Below, piece by piece: positions 17,451-27,676 of a stretch of 64,000 nucleotides of DNA. Both the position numbers and the translations under genes were made by a program. The DNA lies in assembly GCF_000374465.1 (NCBI RefSeq), contig NZ_KB894531.1, positions 327,142 through 391,141 on the forward strand, given 5' to 3'. The number at the start of each line of letters is the position of its first letter. Positions within the stretch are counted from its first letter, which is position 1. The notes under the pieces were generated by a model. The model searched no databases. It saw only the letters and a program-made list of their open reading frames with translations, and was not told the origin of the DNA. The DNA comes from Ahrensia kielensis DSM 5890. Its GTDB lineage: Bacteria > Pseudomonadota > Alphaproteobacteria > Rhizobiales > Rhizobiaceae.

Positions 17451-20441
17451 ATGGCACGCACCGATAATCAAAACGACATAATGGCGCTGACCTCATTTTT
17501 GTATGGTGGCAATGCCCACTATATTGAAGAGCTATATGCGCAATATCAGGACGATCCGTCATCGGTGTCTGATGACTGGAAGGAATTCTTCAAGGATTTG
17601 AAGGATGCGCCGGAAGACATTCGTAAGAACGCGCAGGGCGCATCTTGGGAACGTGATAATTGGCCAATTGATGCCAATGGCGAACTGACATCTGCGCTTG
17701 ATGGCAATTGGGGCGCTGTTGAAGCCCAGATTGAGAAAAAGATTAAAGACAAGGCAGCGGTTGCGCCGGGCAAATTGTCTGATGTTGATGTCTTGCAGGC
17801 AACACGCGATTCTGTGCGCGCGATCATGATGATCCGTGCCTACCGTATGCGTGGTCATTTGCATGCTAATCTTGACCCGCTCGGCATTGCTGGCACACGC
17901 GAAGATTATCAAGAACTGCACCCTGCGTCATACGGCTTCAAAGAAGCTGATTATGACCGCAAAATCTTCATCGATAATGTGCTTGGTCTTGAATATGCGA
18001 CAGTGCGCGAAATCGTTGATATTTGTAAGCGCACTTACTGCGGCACGATGGCCGTTGAGTTTATGCATATTTCGAATCCAGAGGAAAAACTCTGGTTGCA
18101 GGAACGCATTGAAGGGCCAGGCAAGGGCGCTGATTTTACCGATGAGGGTAAAAAAGCGATCATGCAGAAGCTTATCGAGTCAGAAGGCTTCGAGCAGTTT
18201 TTGGATGTGCGTTATAAAGGCACAAAACGCTTCGGTCTTGATGGCGGTGAATCGCTGATCCCAGCGCTTGAGCAGATTATCAAACGCGGCGGCCAGCTTG
18301 GGCTGCAAGATATTGTTTTGGGCATGCCGCACCGTGGCCGCTTGAACGTGCTGACACAGGTGATGGGCAAACCGCACCGCGCTTTGTTTAACGAGTTCAA
18401 AGGCGGCTCGTTTATGACGGATGATGTGGAAGGTTCAGGCGATGTGAAATATCACCTCGGCGCATCTTCTGACCGTGAATTTGACGGTAATTCTGTCCAT
18501 TTGTCTTTGACAGCAAACCCATCTCACCTTGAGATCGTCAACCCTGTTGTTATGGGTAAAGCCCGTGCCAAGCAGGACCAGCTTGCTGGTGGATCGCACC
18601 GCGCTGAAATTGTGCCGCTTGTCGAGCGCGTTAAAGTATTGCCATTGCTATTGCACGGCGATGCGGCGTTTGCTGGACAGGGTGTTGTGCCTGAATGTCT
18701 TGGCCTATCTGCGCTTCGCGGACACCGCGTTGGTGGTACAATCCACTTCATCGTCAACAACCAGATTGGCTTTACGACGAACCCGTATTTCTCGCGTTCA
18801 TCGCCTTATCCATCTGACGTTGCGAAAATGATCGAAGCGCCGATTTTCCATGTGAATGGCGACGATCCTGAAGCGGTGGTTTTTGCGGCCAAGATTGCGA
18901 TTGAATTCCGTATGAAGTTCCATAAGCCGGTTGTCATCGACATGTTCTGTTACCGCCGCTTTGGTCACAATGAAGGCGATGAGCCGTCGTTCACACAGCC
19001 GCTGATGTATAAGAACATTCGCAGCCACAACACGACTGTTTCTCTGTACGCTGATAAATTGGCCGCCGATGGTGTTATGACCAAGGATGAAGTCGATCAG
19101 CAGAAAGCTGAATGGCGTGACCATTTGGAACAAGAGTTTCAGGCGGGCGACGAATATAAGCCAAACAAGGCCGATTGGCTGGACGGTGCATGGTCTGGGC
19201 TGGCACGTGCGAGCAATGAAGACGAGCGCCGTGTTGGTAAAACCGCTGTGGCAATGAAAACGCTAAAAGAGATCGGCAAAAAGCTCTCGACGGTTCCGGA
19301 TGATTTGAAGGTTCATAAAACCATTCAACGCTTCATGGATAACCGTGCGAAAATGGTTGATACTGGTGAAGGTATCGATTGGGCGATGGGCGAAGCTCTG
19401 GCCTTTGGCTCACTTGCGCTTGAAGGTTATGGCGTGCGTCTTTCCGGTCAGGATTGTGAGCGCGGTACATTCTCGCAGCGCCATTCGGTTCTCTACGACC
19501 AGCAAGACGAAACGCGCTATACGCCTTTGAACAATATCAAAGCGGGTCAAGCGCGCTATGAAGTCATCAACTCGATGTTGTCGGAAGAAGCGGTGCTTGG
19601 TTTTGAATATGGCTATGCATTGGCTGAACCAAACGGGCTAACACTTTGGGAAGCGCAGTTTGGCGATTTTGCCAATGGCGCGCAGGTTATCTTTGACCAG
19701 TTCATCTCATCGGGTGAGCGTAAATGGCTGCGTATGTGCGGTTTGGTTTGCTTGTTGCCGCATGGCTATGAAGGCCAAGGCCCAGAACACTCATCAGCAC
19801 GTTTGGAGCGTTTCCTTCAAATGTGTGCGGAAGATAATATGCAGGTGGCGAACTGTACAACGCCGTCGAACTATTTCCACATTCTGCGCCGTCAGATGAA
19901 GCGTAACTTCCGTAAGCCGCTCATTTTGATGACGCCAAAATCATTGCTGCGCCATAAAAAGGCGACATCAACTTTGGCAGAAATGTCCGGTGAAAGTGCA
20001 TTCCACCGTCTGCTATGGGATGATGCGGAATATCGCAAAGACCATGAGATCAAATTGGTCACAGACAGCAAAATCCGCCGTGTCGTTCTTTGTACGGGTA
20101 AGGTTTATTACGACCTTGAAGAAGAACGCACAGCACGCGGTATTAACGATGTGTATTTGCTTCGTATCGAGCAGCTTTATCCATTCCCTGCCAAAGCGCT
20201 GATCAATGAATTGTCACGCTTTAAAAATGCAGAAATGGTTTGGTGTCAGGAAGAGCCGAAAAACATGGGCGCTTGGTCGTTCATTGATCCGTATTTGGAA
20301 TGGGTGTTGGCGCATATTAATGCCAAGCATCAGCGCATTCGCTATACGGGCCGCGCTGCGGCGGCTTCTACGGCAACAGGCTTGATGTCCACGCATAAAG
20401 CGCAGCTCGCGGCTTTCCTTGATGATGCTTTATCTGAGTAA
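17451..20441 (+). CDS. sucA: 2-oxoglutarate dehydrogenase E1 component
   Basis: 996 residues, typical of E1o. Thiamine-diphosphate-dependent decarboxylation of 2-oxoglutarate and transfer of the succinyl group to the E2 lipoyl arm. The N-terminal signature TSFLYGGNAHYIEELY is conserved; GMPHRGRLNVL and the HLGASSDREF region belong to the catalytic core, and the C-terminal transketolase-like domain contains HGYEGQGPEHSSARLERFLQ in shorter pieces. Followed 37 bases later by sucB. Confidence 0.98.
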   Translation: MARTDNQNDIMALTSFLYGGNAHYIEELYAQYQDDPSSVSDDWKEFFKDLKDAPEDIRKNAQGASWERDNWPIDANGELTSALDGNWGAVEAQIEKKIKDKAAVAPGKLSDVDVLQATRDSVRAIMMIRAYRMRGHLHANLDPLGIAGTREDYQELHPASYGFKEADYDRKIFIDNVLGLEYATVREIVDICKRTYCGTMAVEFMHISNPEEKLWLQERIEGPGKGADFTDEGKKAIMQKLIESEGFEQFLDVRYKGTKRFGLDGGESLIPALEQIIKRGGQLGLQDIVLGMPHRGRLNVLTQVMGKPHRALFNEFKGGSFMTDDVEGSGDVKYHLGASSDREFDGNSVHLSLTANPSHLEIVNPVVMGKARAKQDQLAGGSHRAEIVPLVERVKVLPLLLHGDAAFAGQGVVPECLGLSALRGHRVGGTIHFIVNNQIGFTTNPYFSRSSPYPSDVAKMIEAPIFHVNGDDPEAVVFAAKIAIEFRMKFHKPVVIDMFCYRRFGHNEGDEPSFTQPLMYKNIRSHNTTVSLYADKLAADGVMTKDEVDQQKAEWRDHLEQEFQAGDEYKPNKADWLDGAWSGLARASNEDERRVGKTAVAMKTLKEIGKKLSTVPDDLKVHKTIQRFMDNRAKMVDTGEGIDWAMGEALAFGSLALEGYGVRLSGQDCERGTFSQRHSVLYDQQDETRYTPLNNIKAGQARYEVINSMLSEEAVLGFEYGYALAEPNGLTLWEAQFGDFANGAQVIFDQFISSGERKWLRMCGLVCLLPHGYEGQGPEHSSARLERFLQMCAEDNMQVANCTTPSNYFHILRRQMKRNFRKPLILMTPKSLLRHKKATSTLAEMSGESAFHRLLWDDAEYRKDHEIKLVTDSKIRRVVLCTGKVYYDLEEERTARGINDVYLLRIEQLYPFPAKALINELSRFKNAEMVWCQEEPKNMGAWSFIDPYLEWVLAHINAKHQRIRYTGRAAAASTATGLMSTHKAQLAAFLDDALSE

Positions 20442-20478
20442 GCTGACCAACTTATTTTAATTTAAGAGAGATAGAATA

Positions 20479-21690
20479 ATGGCCACAGAAATTCGCGTAC
20501 CAACCCTTGGTGAATCCGTTTCAGAAGCAACTATTGGCAAATGGTTCAAAAAAGTTGGCGAAGCATTTAGCGATGGCGAAACATTGGTTGAGCTTGAAAC
20601 TGACAAAGTAACGCTGGAAGTGCCTGCACCGTCTGCTGGCACGTTGAGCGAAATCACTGCGCAAGAAGGTGACACTGTTGAAGTGGACGCTCTACTTGGC
20701 ATGATGGAAGCTGGTGATGGTAAGGCTGCAGCACCAAAAGAAGACAAAAAAGAAGAAGCGCCAGCAAAATCTGAACCTGCAAAATCCACGTCTGAGACAA
20801 AATCTGGCGATATGCCTGCAGCACCATCTGCGGCAAAATTGTTGGACGAAAACAACATCTCGAAAGATGATGTTGATGGGTCAGGCAAGCGCGGTCAGGT
20901 GCTAAAAGGCGATGTGCTTGAAGCATTAAACCGTGTGCCAGAAGCACCGGCTGCACCGAAGGCTGCACGCGCAGCATCGGGCGATGATGCATCGCGTGAA
21001 GAGCGCGTAAAAATGACACGCCTTCGCCAGACAATCGCGCGACGCTTGAAAGACGCGCAGAATACAGCGGCCATGCTGACTACTTATAACGAAGTCGACA
21101 TGACTGCCGTTATGGAAATGCGCAAAAAGTACAAAGATCTTTTCGAGAAAAAACACGGTGTGAAGCTCGGCTTTATGGGCTTCTTCACGAAAGCTGTTTG
21201 TCATGCATTGCAGGAAATTCCAGCGGTTAATGCTGAGATTGATGGCACTGATCTTATCTACAAGCACTTCTGTCATATCGGTGTTGCGGTTGGCACAGAG
21301 AAGGGTCTTGTTGTGCCAGTTGTTCGCGATGCGGACGCAATGGGCATTGCCGATGTTGAAAAAGAAATTGGACGTCTTGGTAGAGCCGCACGCGATGGCC
21401 AGCTTTCTATGGCTGATATGCAAGGCGGTACATTCACGATTTCCAATGGCGGCGTTTATGGCTCGCTGATGTCATCGCCGATTTTGAACGCACCGCAGTC
21501 CGGTATTTTGGGCATGCACAAAATTCAAGAACGTCCAGTGGCTGTGAACGGCGAAGTTGTTATTCGTCCAATGATGTATCTGGCGCTTTCTTATGACCAC
21601 CGCATTGTGGACGGCAAAGATGCCGTGACATTCCTTGTGCGCGTTAAAGAAAGCTTGGAAGACCCAGAACGTCTGGTGCTTGATCTTTAA
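20479..21690 (+). CDS. sucB: Dihydrolipoamide succinyltransferase (E2 of 2-oxoglutarate dehydrogenase)
   Basis: 403 residues. N-terminal lipoyl domain with the modified lysine K43 in ETDKVTLEV, then a charged linker, a peripheral subunit-binding domain ([19 protein letters not shown]), and the acyltransferase domain with the catalytic YDHRIVDG near the C-terminus. The multimeric core binds SucA and Lpd, whose genes flank it. The next gene, 9 bases downstream, is an unrelated secreted protein inserted before lpd. Confidence 0.98.
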   Translation: MATEIRVPTLGESVSEATIGKWFKKVGEAFSDGETLVELETDKVTLEVPAPSAGTLSEITAQEGDTVEVDALLGMMEAGDGKAAAPKEDKKEEAPAKSEPAKSTSETKSGDMPAAPSAAKLLDENNISKDDVDGSGKRGQVLKGDVLEALNRVPEAPAAPKAARAASGDDASREERVKMTRLRQTIARRLKDAQNTAAMLTTYNEVDMTAVMEMRKKYKDLFEKKHGVKLGFMGFFTKAVCHALQEIPAVNAEIDGTDLIYKHFCHIGVAVGTEKGLVVPVVRDADAMGIADVEKEIGRLGRAARDGQLSMADMQGGTFTISNGGVYGSLMSSPILNAPQSGILGMHKIQERPVAVNGEVVIRPMMYLALSYDHRIVDGKDAVTFLVRVKESLEDPERLVLDL

Positions 21691-21699
21691 GGAGCGGTC

Positions 21700-22206
21700 A
21701 TGAGACTTCTTGCAGGCATGGTTGGTTTGTGGGTGGCAGTGCTGCCATCCATTACCCACGCTGCGTGTCCGCAAGAACTGGCGGTTTATGAAGCTGACAA
21801 TGGTAATCTTTTGGAGTTCAGCGGCAATAGTAATGCCGAAATGGGATTTCATCAGATTGGACTTTTGCTGCAAGCCAATGATGATCAAGAAACACCGATT
21901 ATTCTGGATGCTTTCGTTGAGAAAACGCATGGGCTTGGACAAGCTGAAATGATTGTGCGCTATGGCTGTCCCGATGGTGATATTCCGCTCGATGATCTTG
22001 ATGAATGTACGATCTATCAAAGTGTTGTTTATGGCGCTGATAATGCAGGGCTGATTGGTGAGTTGCCGGCGGCGGGCAAGCCTGCCGCTGAAACTATCGT
22101 TTTACCGAATTTTACCGCCGATGTGTGGATGCACCCGGCTTGGAAAGAAATAAGTGGGCCGAAACGTCCCGCAGAAATTTTTCAGCTTTCGGGCTGTATG
22201 GAATAA
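21700..22206 (+). CDS. Secreted protein of unknown function between sucB and lpd
   Basis: 168 residues with a signal peptide (about 1-22, ending THAA). The mature part carries four cysteines (AACPQE, YGCPDGD, DECTIYQ, SGCME), consistent with disulfides in the periplasm, and an acidic composition. No family is recognised. It has a plain GGAGCGG ribosome site and lies 9 bases after sucB and 27 before lpd, so it is co-transcribed with cytoplasmic TCA genes though it acts outside the cytoplasm. Regulation with the operon is likely; a functional link is not shown. Confidence 0.7.
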   Translation: MRLLAGMVGLWVAVLPSITHAACPQELAVYEADNGNLLEFSGNSNAEMGFHQIGLLLQANDDQETPIILDAFVEKTHGLGQAEMIVRYGCPDGDIPLDDLDECTIYQSVVYGADNAGLIGELPAAGKPAAETIVLPNFTADVWMHPAWKEISGPKRPAEIFQLSGCME

Positions 22207-22233
22207 GGCGCAGAGGCGCGAAAGGAATTTGAT

Positions 22234-23643
22234 ATGTCATATGATGTGGTAGTAATCGGCTCCGGCCCTGGCGGATATGTTTGTGCAATCAAAGCAGCGC
22301 AGCTTGGGCTTAAAGTCGCAATCGTTGAAAAACGTGCGACGCTTGGCGGCACATGTCTGAACATTGGCTGTATTCCATCCAAAGCGATGCTGCATGCTTC
22401 TGAAGTTTTTCATGAAGCGGGTCATTCAATGGCAGCGCTTGGCGTTGATGTTGGTGCACCAAAACTCAATCTGAAAAACATGCTGGCGCATAAGGATGCG
22501 ACGGTTAAGGCCAATGTTGATGGCGTTGGCTTTTTGATGAAAAAGAACAAGGTTGATGTCTTTACTGGCACCGGCAAAATTGCAGGCGCTGGCAAAGTTG
22601 TTGTCACAGGCGATGATGGCAAGGACCAAAGCCTTGAGACAAAGAACATTGTGATCGCTACTGGTTCTGACGTTGCGGGTATTCCGGGCGTTGACGTTGC
22701 GTTTGATGAGAAGACGATCGTCTCTTCAACAGGTGCACTTGATCTGACAAAAGTGCCTGCGAACCTCGTCGTTGTTGGCGGCGGTGTGATCGGTCTTGAG
22801 CTTGGTTCTGTATGGCAGCGCCTTGGCGCTAATGTCACGGTTGTTGAATATCTCGACACGATTTTGGCTGGCATGGATAAGAGCGTTTCCAAGCAGTTCC
22901 AGAAGATGCTTGAAAAGCAGGGCATGAATTTCAAAATGGGCGCGAAAGTGACCGGCGTTACGAAAGCTAAATCAGGCGCAGAAGTAACATTTGAACCGGC
23001 TAAAGGCGGCGATGCTGAAACGCTAAAAGCTGACATCGTGCTGGTTGCAACAGGGCGCAAACCGTACACCGAAAATCTCGGGCTCGAAGAAGCAGGCGTT
23101 AAGCTTGATGATCGCGGCCGCGTGGCGATTGATGGTCATTGGAAAACAAATGTCGATGGCATTTACGCGATTGGCGATGTTGTTGTTGGCCCGATGCTTG
23201 CGCATAAGGCTGAAGATGAAGGCATGGCCGTTGCTGAAATTATGGCTGGCCAAAAAGGCCATGTGAATTTTGATGTCATTCCATCTGTTGTCTACACTCA
23301 GCCCGAAGTTGCCTCAGTTGGTAAAACCGAAGAAGAGCTAAAGGCTGCAGGCGTTGAATTTACTTCAGGCAAATTCCCGTTCACTGCCAATGGCCGCGCC
23401 CGCGCAATGCTGGCAACGGAAGGTTTTGTGAAAATTATCGCCGATAAGAAAACCGACCGTGTTCTTGGTGTTCATATTATCGGCAAAGGCGCTGGCGAAC
23501 TTATTCATGAGGCCGCTGTCTTGATGGAGTTTGGCGGTTCGTCAGAAGATTTGGCACGTACATGCCATGCGCACCCAACAATGAGTGAAGCTGTACGCGA
23601 AGCTGCATTAGCAACTGCATTTGGCAAACCGATCCATATGTAA
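22234..23643 (+). CDS. lpd: Dihydrolipoamide dehydrogenase (E3)
   Basis: 469 residues. FAD motif VIGSGPGGYVCA, redox disulfide C41/C46 in GGTCLNIGCIP, NAD motif VVGGGVIGLELGS, and the C-terminal active-site histidine in the CHAHPTMSE segment. Reoxidises the lipoyl arms of SucB and regenerates NADH. A two-base gap separates it from the DUF2867 gene. Confidence 0.98.
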   Translation: MSYDVVVIGSGPGGYVCAIKAAQLGLKVAIVEKRATLGGTCLNIGCIPSKAMLHASEVFHEAGHSMAALGVDVGAPKLNLKNMLAHKDATVKANVDGVGFLMKKNKVDVFTGTGKIAGAGKVVVTGDDGKDQSLETKNIVIATGSDVAGIPGVDVAFDEKTIVSSTGALDLTKVPANLVVVGGGVIGLELGSVWQRLGANVTVVEYLDTILAGMDKSVSKQFQKMLEKQGMNFKMGAKVTGVTKAKSGAEVTFEPAKGGDAETLKADIVLVATGRKPYTENLGLEEAGVKLDDRGRVAIDGHWKTNVDGIYAIGDVVVGPMLAHKAEDEGMAVAEIMAGQKGHVNFDVIPSVVYTQPEVASVGKTEEELKAAGVEFTSGKFPFTANGRARAMLATEGFVKIIADKKTDRVLGVHIIGKGAGELIHEAAVLMEFGGSSEDLARTCHAHPTMSEAVREAALATAFGKPIHM

Positions 23644-23645
23644 GG

Positions 23646-24128
23646 ATGAGCCCGCGCGTTCATGAAGTGAACGTCAATTTACCTCATCCGGCGTTACCGG
23701 ATGGGGACTGGGCTGATGGTTTTAGCGTCGTGGTTGACCAGCCTTTTGATAATGCGCGTTCTGCTGGTGATGCGATTATTGCAGCATTTCCAAAATGGAT
23801 GTCTCCGGCTTTGTTTTTGCGAAAAATTTTGGTGGCTCCCTTCGGTTTGAAGGGCGCTATACATCATAATGGTTCAGACCGTGTGGGCATATTTCCTATC
23901 ACCTATGAGGCGAGCGATGCGCTTTATGCGGGCATTGATGAGACGCATTTGAATTTCAGAATTGTCGTTGAAATTGAAGACCATGCGGGCGGCCAGCAGG
24001 TTTTGCTTAAAACAATTATCAAGCGCCATAATGCGTTGGGCCGATATTATTTACGTCTTATAATGCCGTTTCACCGCAGAATCATCACGTCAGCGCTCGC
24101 AAAGCTGAATGAGACAAAGCTGAATTAG
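23646..24128 (+). CDS. DUF2867 family protein
   Basis: 160 residues. The pattern DAIIAAFPKWMSPALFLRK, followed by FGLKG and a C-terminal RYYLRLIMPFHRRI, fits the DUF2867 family, a group of unknown function related to ligand-binding START-like folds. The ATG follows the lpd stop after only two bases (TAAGGATG), so translation is probably coupled. No enzyme motif is seen, and no transmembrane segment. Confidence 0.7.
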   Translation: MSPRVHEVNVNLPHPALPDGDWADGFSVVVDQPFDNARSAGDAIIAAFPKWMSPALFLRKILVAPFGLKGAIHHNGSDRVGIFPITYEASDALYAGIDETHLNFRIVVEIEDHAGGQQVLLKTIIKRHNALGRYYLRLIMPFHRRIITSALAKLNETKLN

Positions 24129-24342
24129 AGACAATGCTTCACGCATAACCAGAGATTTCGCTGTACAGTTTTATGTCAGAACAATGGTTTCTTGCGGTTT
24201 TCCACTGAATTGTCGCTTAAAGGGTCTCATTGTTCGCATTCAGGTGCTAGGGGTTGCCTGCACAATACACTAACCTCGTATATGGTGGGTTTTTCGAAAT
24301 CCTTTGATGAACCCATTCGCGTTAAACAGAGGAGGGTTAATC

Positions 24343-25977
24343 ATGGCAGAACCTACTGCTGCTGAAATCGTAGAAGATGTTCCACATCCGGTGGATACAG
24401 ACTACGAAATCGGACAAAACAATATCACACCACTTGGACTGGATATTCACAATCCGGTATTTCTTATATCTGGCCTTTCGGTCGTAGCATTTGTTCTTGT
24501 TACTTTAATGTTCAAGGAAAACGCTGCGGAGTTTTTTGGTTGGTTGCGCAATACGCTGACGTCAAAATTTGACTGGTTCTTTTTGCTGGCTGGTAACGTC
24601 TTCGTACTTTTCTGTATCGCGTTGATGATTACGCCTTTGGGCAAAATTCGCCTTGGCGGCGATGATGCAACACCGGATTACGGCTATATGGGCTGGTTTG
24701 CGATGTTGTTTGCTGCCGGTATGGGCATCGGCTTGATGTTCTTTGGTGTGTCAGAACCAATGTCGCACTTTGCGTCATCTATGGGCGGCACGACAGTTGA
24801 GGGTGCTGCACGCACCGACTGGGCACCTCTTGGTGCTGCAGCGGGTGACATCGTGGCTGCACGTGACCTTGGCATGGCGGCGACGATCTTCCACTGGGCA
24901 CTGCATCCATGGGCGATTTATGCCGTTGTTGCGCTGTCGCTTGCGTTCTTTACGTATAACCGTGGTTTGCCGCTTACATTGCGTTCGGCTTTCTACCCGA
25001 TCTTGGGTGAACGCGTTTGGGGTTGGCCTGGACACATCATCGATATTATGGCGGTTTTTGCAACTTTGTTCGGTCTTGCTACGTCGCTTGGCTTTGGTAC
25101 TGAGCAAGCGCTTGCCGGATTTAATTATCTGTTCGGCTGGAGCACAGGCGATGGCGCGAAGGTTCTTTTGATCGCAATCATCACAGGACTGGCACTTGTG
25201 TCTGTTTTGCGCGGATTGGATGGGGGCGTTAAAGTCCTTTCCGAGATCAATATCGGGCTGGCAGCATTGTTGCTATTGTTCATTATTGCTGTTGGACCAA
25301 CGGCAACGATCTTTGAAACGATCATTTATGGCGGTGCTGCTTACGTTAAAGAAATCATTCCATTGTCGATGCCATTTGGCCGCGAAGACACGAATTTCAG
25401 CCAAGGCTGGACCGCGTTTTATTGGGCATGGTGGATTTCATGGTCGCCGTTCGTTGGTATGTTTATTGCCCGCGTTTCACGTGGCCGCACGATCCGCGAA
25501 TTTATCTTCTGCGTCATCGTTATCCCAACTGTAGTTTCTATCCTTTGGATGGGCGCTTTTGGCGGTACGGCAATCAGCCAAGTTATCGCTGATGCATCTG
25601 CACCGGTTAAAGATGCAGCACTAGAACTCAAATTGTTCGAAATGCTGAAACCATTGCCATTGGCAAGCATCACGTCGTTTATCGGCATCATCCTCGTCTT
25701 GGTGTTCTTTGTGACATCATCTGACTCTGGATCGCTGGTTATCGATACGATCACGGCTGGTGGTAAAACCGATGCGCCCGCTGCTCAGCGTGTATTCTGG
25801 TGTACGTTTGAGGGTATCGTTGCTGCAACATTGTTGCTGGTTGGCGGTAATCAAGCATTGGATGCTTTGCAGGCGATGGCGGTTTCGACCGGATTTCCGT
25901 TCGCAATTATCTTGCTGGTGATGTGTGTGAGCTTGTTAATAGGCTTGATGCAAAGCCTGCGCGAAGGAAAAAGCTAA
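24343..25977 (+). CDS. BCCT-family transporter (choline/glycine betaine/carnitine type)
   Basis: 544 residues and about 12 membrane segments. The BCCT signature is clear: GMGIGLMFFGVSEPMSHF and WTAFYWAWWISWSPFVGMF in shorter pieces, with the aromatic-rich segment that forms the trimethylammonium-binding box. These carriers import osmoprotectants with sodium or protons. ATG 24343 has a strong GAGGAGGG site (24329-24336), preferred over the upstream TTG/ATG at 24304 and 24307. The roughly 20 residues at the N-terminus before the first helix are acidic. It sits alone after the lpd operon, and a hairpin follows. Confidence 0.92.
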   Translation: MAEPTAAEIVEDVPHPVDTDYEIGQNNITPLGLDIHNPVFLISGLSVVAFVLVTLMFKENAAEFFGWLRNTLTSKFDWFFLLAGNVFVLFCIALMITPLGKIRLGGDDATPDYGYMGWFAMLFAAGMGIGLMFFGVSEPMSHFASSMGGTTVEGAARTDWAPLGAAAGDIVAARDLGMAATIFHWALHPWAIYAVVALSLAFFTYNRGLPLTLRSAFYPILGERVWGWPGHIIDIMAVFATLFGLATSLGFGTEQALAGFNYLFGWSTGDGAKVLLIAIITGLALVSVLRGLDGGVKVLSEINIGLAALLLLFIIAVGPTATIFETIIYGGAAYVKEIIPLSMPFGREDTNFSQGWTAFYWAWWISWSPFVGMFIARVSRGRTIREFIFCVIVIPTVVSILWMGAFGGTAISQVIADASAPVKDAALELKLFEMLKPLPLASITSFIGIILVLVFFVTSSDSGSLVIDTITAGGKTDAPAAQRVFWCTFEGIVAATLLLVGGNQALDALQAMAVSTGFPFAIILLVMCVSLLIGLMQSLREGKS

Positions 25978-25984
25978 ACACAAA

Positions 25985-26016
25985 AAACCCGGTGATCGGG
26001 GAAAATCACCGGGTTT
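25985..26016. terminator. Hairpin after the BCCT gene
   Basis: Perfect 12-bp stem (25985-25996 with 26005-26016) and 8-base loop, 7 bases past the stop. The preceding A run makes a T tract on the minus strand only, so it could stop transcription in both directions with unequal strength. Confidence 0.65.
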
Positions 26017-26157
26017 GACGCCGTTTGGCTTAAATTTGGGAGGAAGCCTTATTGCTTTTAACTGGAGGTCAAAGCGTTCTTTTATGGCGTCTTGTTACTT
26101 GTAAACGCAGTTCGGCTTGGTTCGTTCCCTAAATAAGCTGACGTTATTTCGTGATAA

Positions 26158-26195
26158 AATTAAGGCCCGTATCGTTGCAGATACGGGCCTTAATT
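26158..26195 (-). terminator. Long perfect hairpin, terminator of the 71-residue gene
   Basis: A 16-bp perfect stem (26158-26173 with 26180-26195) and 6-base loop lie 21 bases beyond the minus-strand stop at 26217. On that strand the stem runs into TTAATTTTATC, a usable terminator tail. On the plus strand the tail is weaker. Confidence 0.75.
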
Positions 26196-26216
26196 ATTTG
26201 TGTGAAATTGTTATGT

Positions 26217-26432
26217 TTAATTCGCGTCCGGTGCAGGTGCATCGGGTACGGCTTCTTCAACCACATCAGGTACATCAACGCTGATATTGACATCTTTAGA
26301 GCCGTCCATTGCGCCGCCTGAATATAAATAAGCTCCGCCTGCAATCACTGCGAGCAAGATAAGCACAGCAACGATCCATCCGCCGCTACCACCAGACTTT
26401 ACGACTGTTGTATCCCGTTTTTCGTCAACCAT
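26217..26432 (-). CDS. Small single-pass membrane protein, unknown function
   Basis: 71 residues: charged cytoplasmic start MVDEKRDTTVVKSGGSGG, one hydrophobic helix (about 19-38), and an Asp/Val/Pro-rich acidic tail. I have seen similar short proteins starting MVDEKR in other rhizobial genomes but know no function. An AAGGAG site 6-7 bases before the ATG supports it. It lies downstream of the TraB/GumN gene on the same strand, 75 bases away, and ends in a strong hairpin. Confidence 0.75.
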   Translation of the reverse strand: MVDEKRDTTVVKSGGSGGWIVAVLILLAVIAGGAYLYSGGAMDGSKDVNISVDVPDVVEEAVPDAPAPDAN

Positions 26433-26507
26433 GATATTCTCCTTTTATACCCCTTAAACAGAAAGGGGATAAAAAGGTTCCAATCTCACTTTTGGCGAGA
26501 GAAGAAT

Positions 26508-27602
26508 CTACTGAACGGCAGTGACGGTGTAACCTGCATCTTTGTAAAGCTGAGCCAAACCGTTTTCACCTGGCAGGTGCAGCGCGCCTACAGCGATGAA
26601 GGCATTGCCGCGCTCTAAAAGAGGCGTTGAGCGCTTTAACATTGTTTTGTTGCGTGTATTGACCATCGTTTCTTCAAACTGCGCATAGCCTTCGCTGGAG
26701 GCTGCATCCGTTTGACCAGCCATATCTGATACAGCACGTAGCATTGGCCAGACAGTGCCAGTTTTGCCTTCGGTATAAAGAATGATCATTGTCTCGGTCA
26801 CATCTTTTACGGTGTCACCAAGTGCCAATGTGTCGATCAAGCCTTTAACGTGAAACTTCATCGGCAGGGATGCCATTGCATCAAATTGCTCAATCAGTGT
26901 TTCAAGGCCGACAAGTTCTTTGCCGTCCTTTTCGGCGCTCTGTGCCAAGGCTAAATCAAGAAAAGGCTCGCCTGCTTGTTTGCGTTCAAACTCGCATTCA
27001 GGCAGCGCAAACATGCCGGTCAAAAGCCAAGGCTTCATTCGGTCGATAAGCGCAAGCTGCATACCGCGTTCAGCAAGGTTTTTGGCTAGAACGTCTTTTT
27101 CTTCTTCGTTCAGGAAGTCGGATAGGCGCTTGTCATCAACGAACATTGTCAGCTCTGGTTTTGCCATTAATGCGACCTGCGCGGCGGCAGGATCAAGTAT
27201 CTCAGTGCTTTCAATGGCAACAATATCAGCGCCATCAAGCGCTGCTTGGGCAGCTTTTGGTAATGAGATAACGCGCGGGTCTGTCATGTGCATCGTGCCA
27301 AACAGGTAAGATGGCGCGCTTCCGGCTTTTTCAAGCTTGAATAAAAGACCTTCACCAAAGGGTACTTTGGCCGCTTCGCTTTCAATCGCCGCAAAGCGTT
27401 CCGGATTATCGGCAGCAAATTTTTGCATGAGGTTATTACCTCCGCATGTTTTTGCTGGTGCCTCGGCTTTTGCCTGTGTTGCGGTAAAAGCCAGTAGCAT
27501 TGTTACGGCAAGCACAGTGGCATGAATCGCGCCAATAATAACAAGCGAGGCATCTGAAATGCGATCAACGATCGCGGCGGTGCGGGTGTGATGTGTTTTC
27601 AT
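26508..27602 (-). CDS. TraB/GumN family protein, exported
   Basis: 364 residues with an N-terminal hydrophobic segment (about 15-46, ending ATQAKA) acting as signal or anchor. The family signature is visible: SYLFGTMHM, ADIVAIEST, and the C-terminal FIAVGALHLPGENGLAQLY. TraB/GumN proteins share a Tiki/EreA/PrgY-type fold with conserved GxxH and E residues suggesting a metalloprotease, though activity is little proven in bacteria. The predicted location is periplasmic. It lies 74 bases after xerC on the same strand. Confidence 0.88.
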   Translation of the reverse strand: MKTHHTRTAAIVDRISDASLVIIGAIHATVLAVTMLLAFTATQAKAEAPAKTCGGNNLMQKFAADNPERFAAIESEAAKVPFGEGLLFKLEKAGSAPSYLFGTMHMTDPRVISLPKAAQAALDGADIVAIESTEILDPAAAQVALMAKPELTMFVDDKRLSDFLNEEEKDVLAKNLAERGMQLALIDRMKPWLLTGMFALPECEFERKQAGEPFLDLALAQSAEKDGKELVGLETLIEQFDAMASLPMKFHVKGLIDTLALGDTVKDVTETMIILYTEGKTGTVWPMLRAVSDMAGQTDAASSEGYAQFEETMVNTRNKTMLKRSTPLLERGNAFIAVGALHLPGENGLAQLYKDAGYTVTAVQ

Positions 27603-27676
27603 GGCGATAGAATAGTCATGAAAAGACGATTATTTGGTTAAAACAAAAGGTGCGTTTTAGCCTATTTATCCATTTT

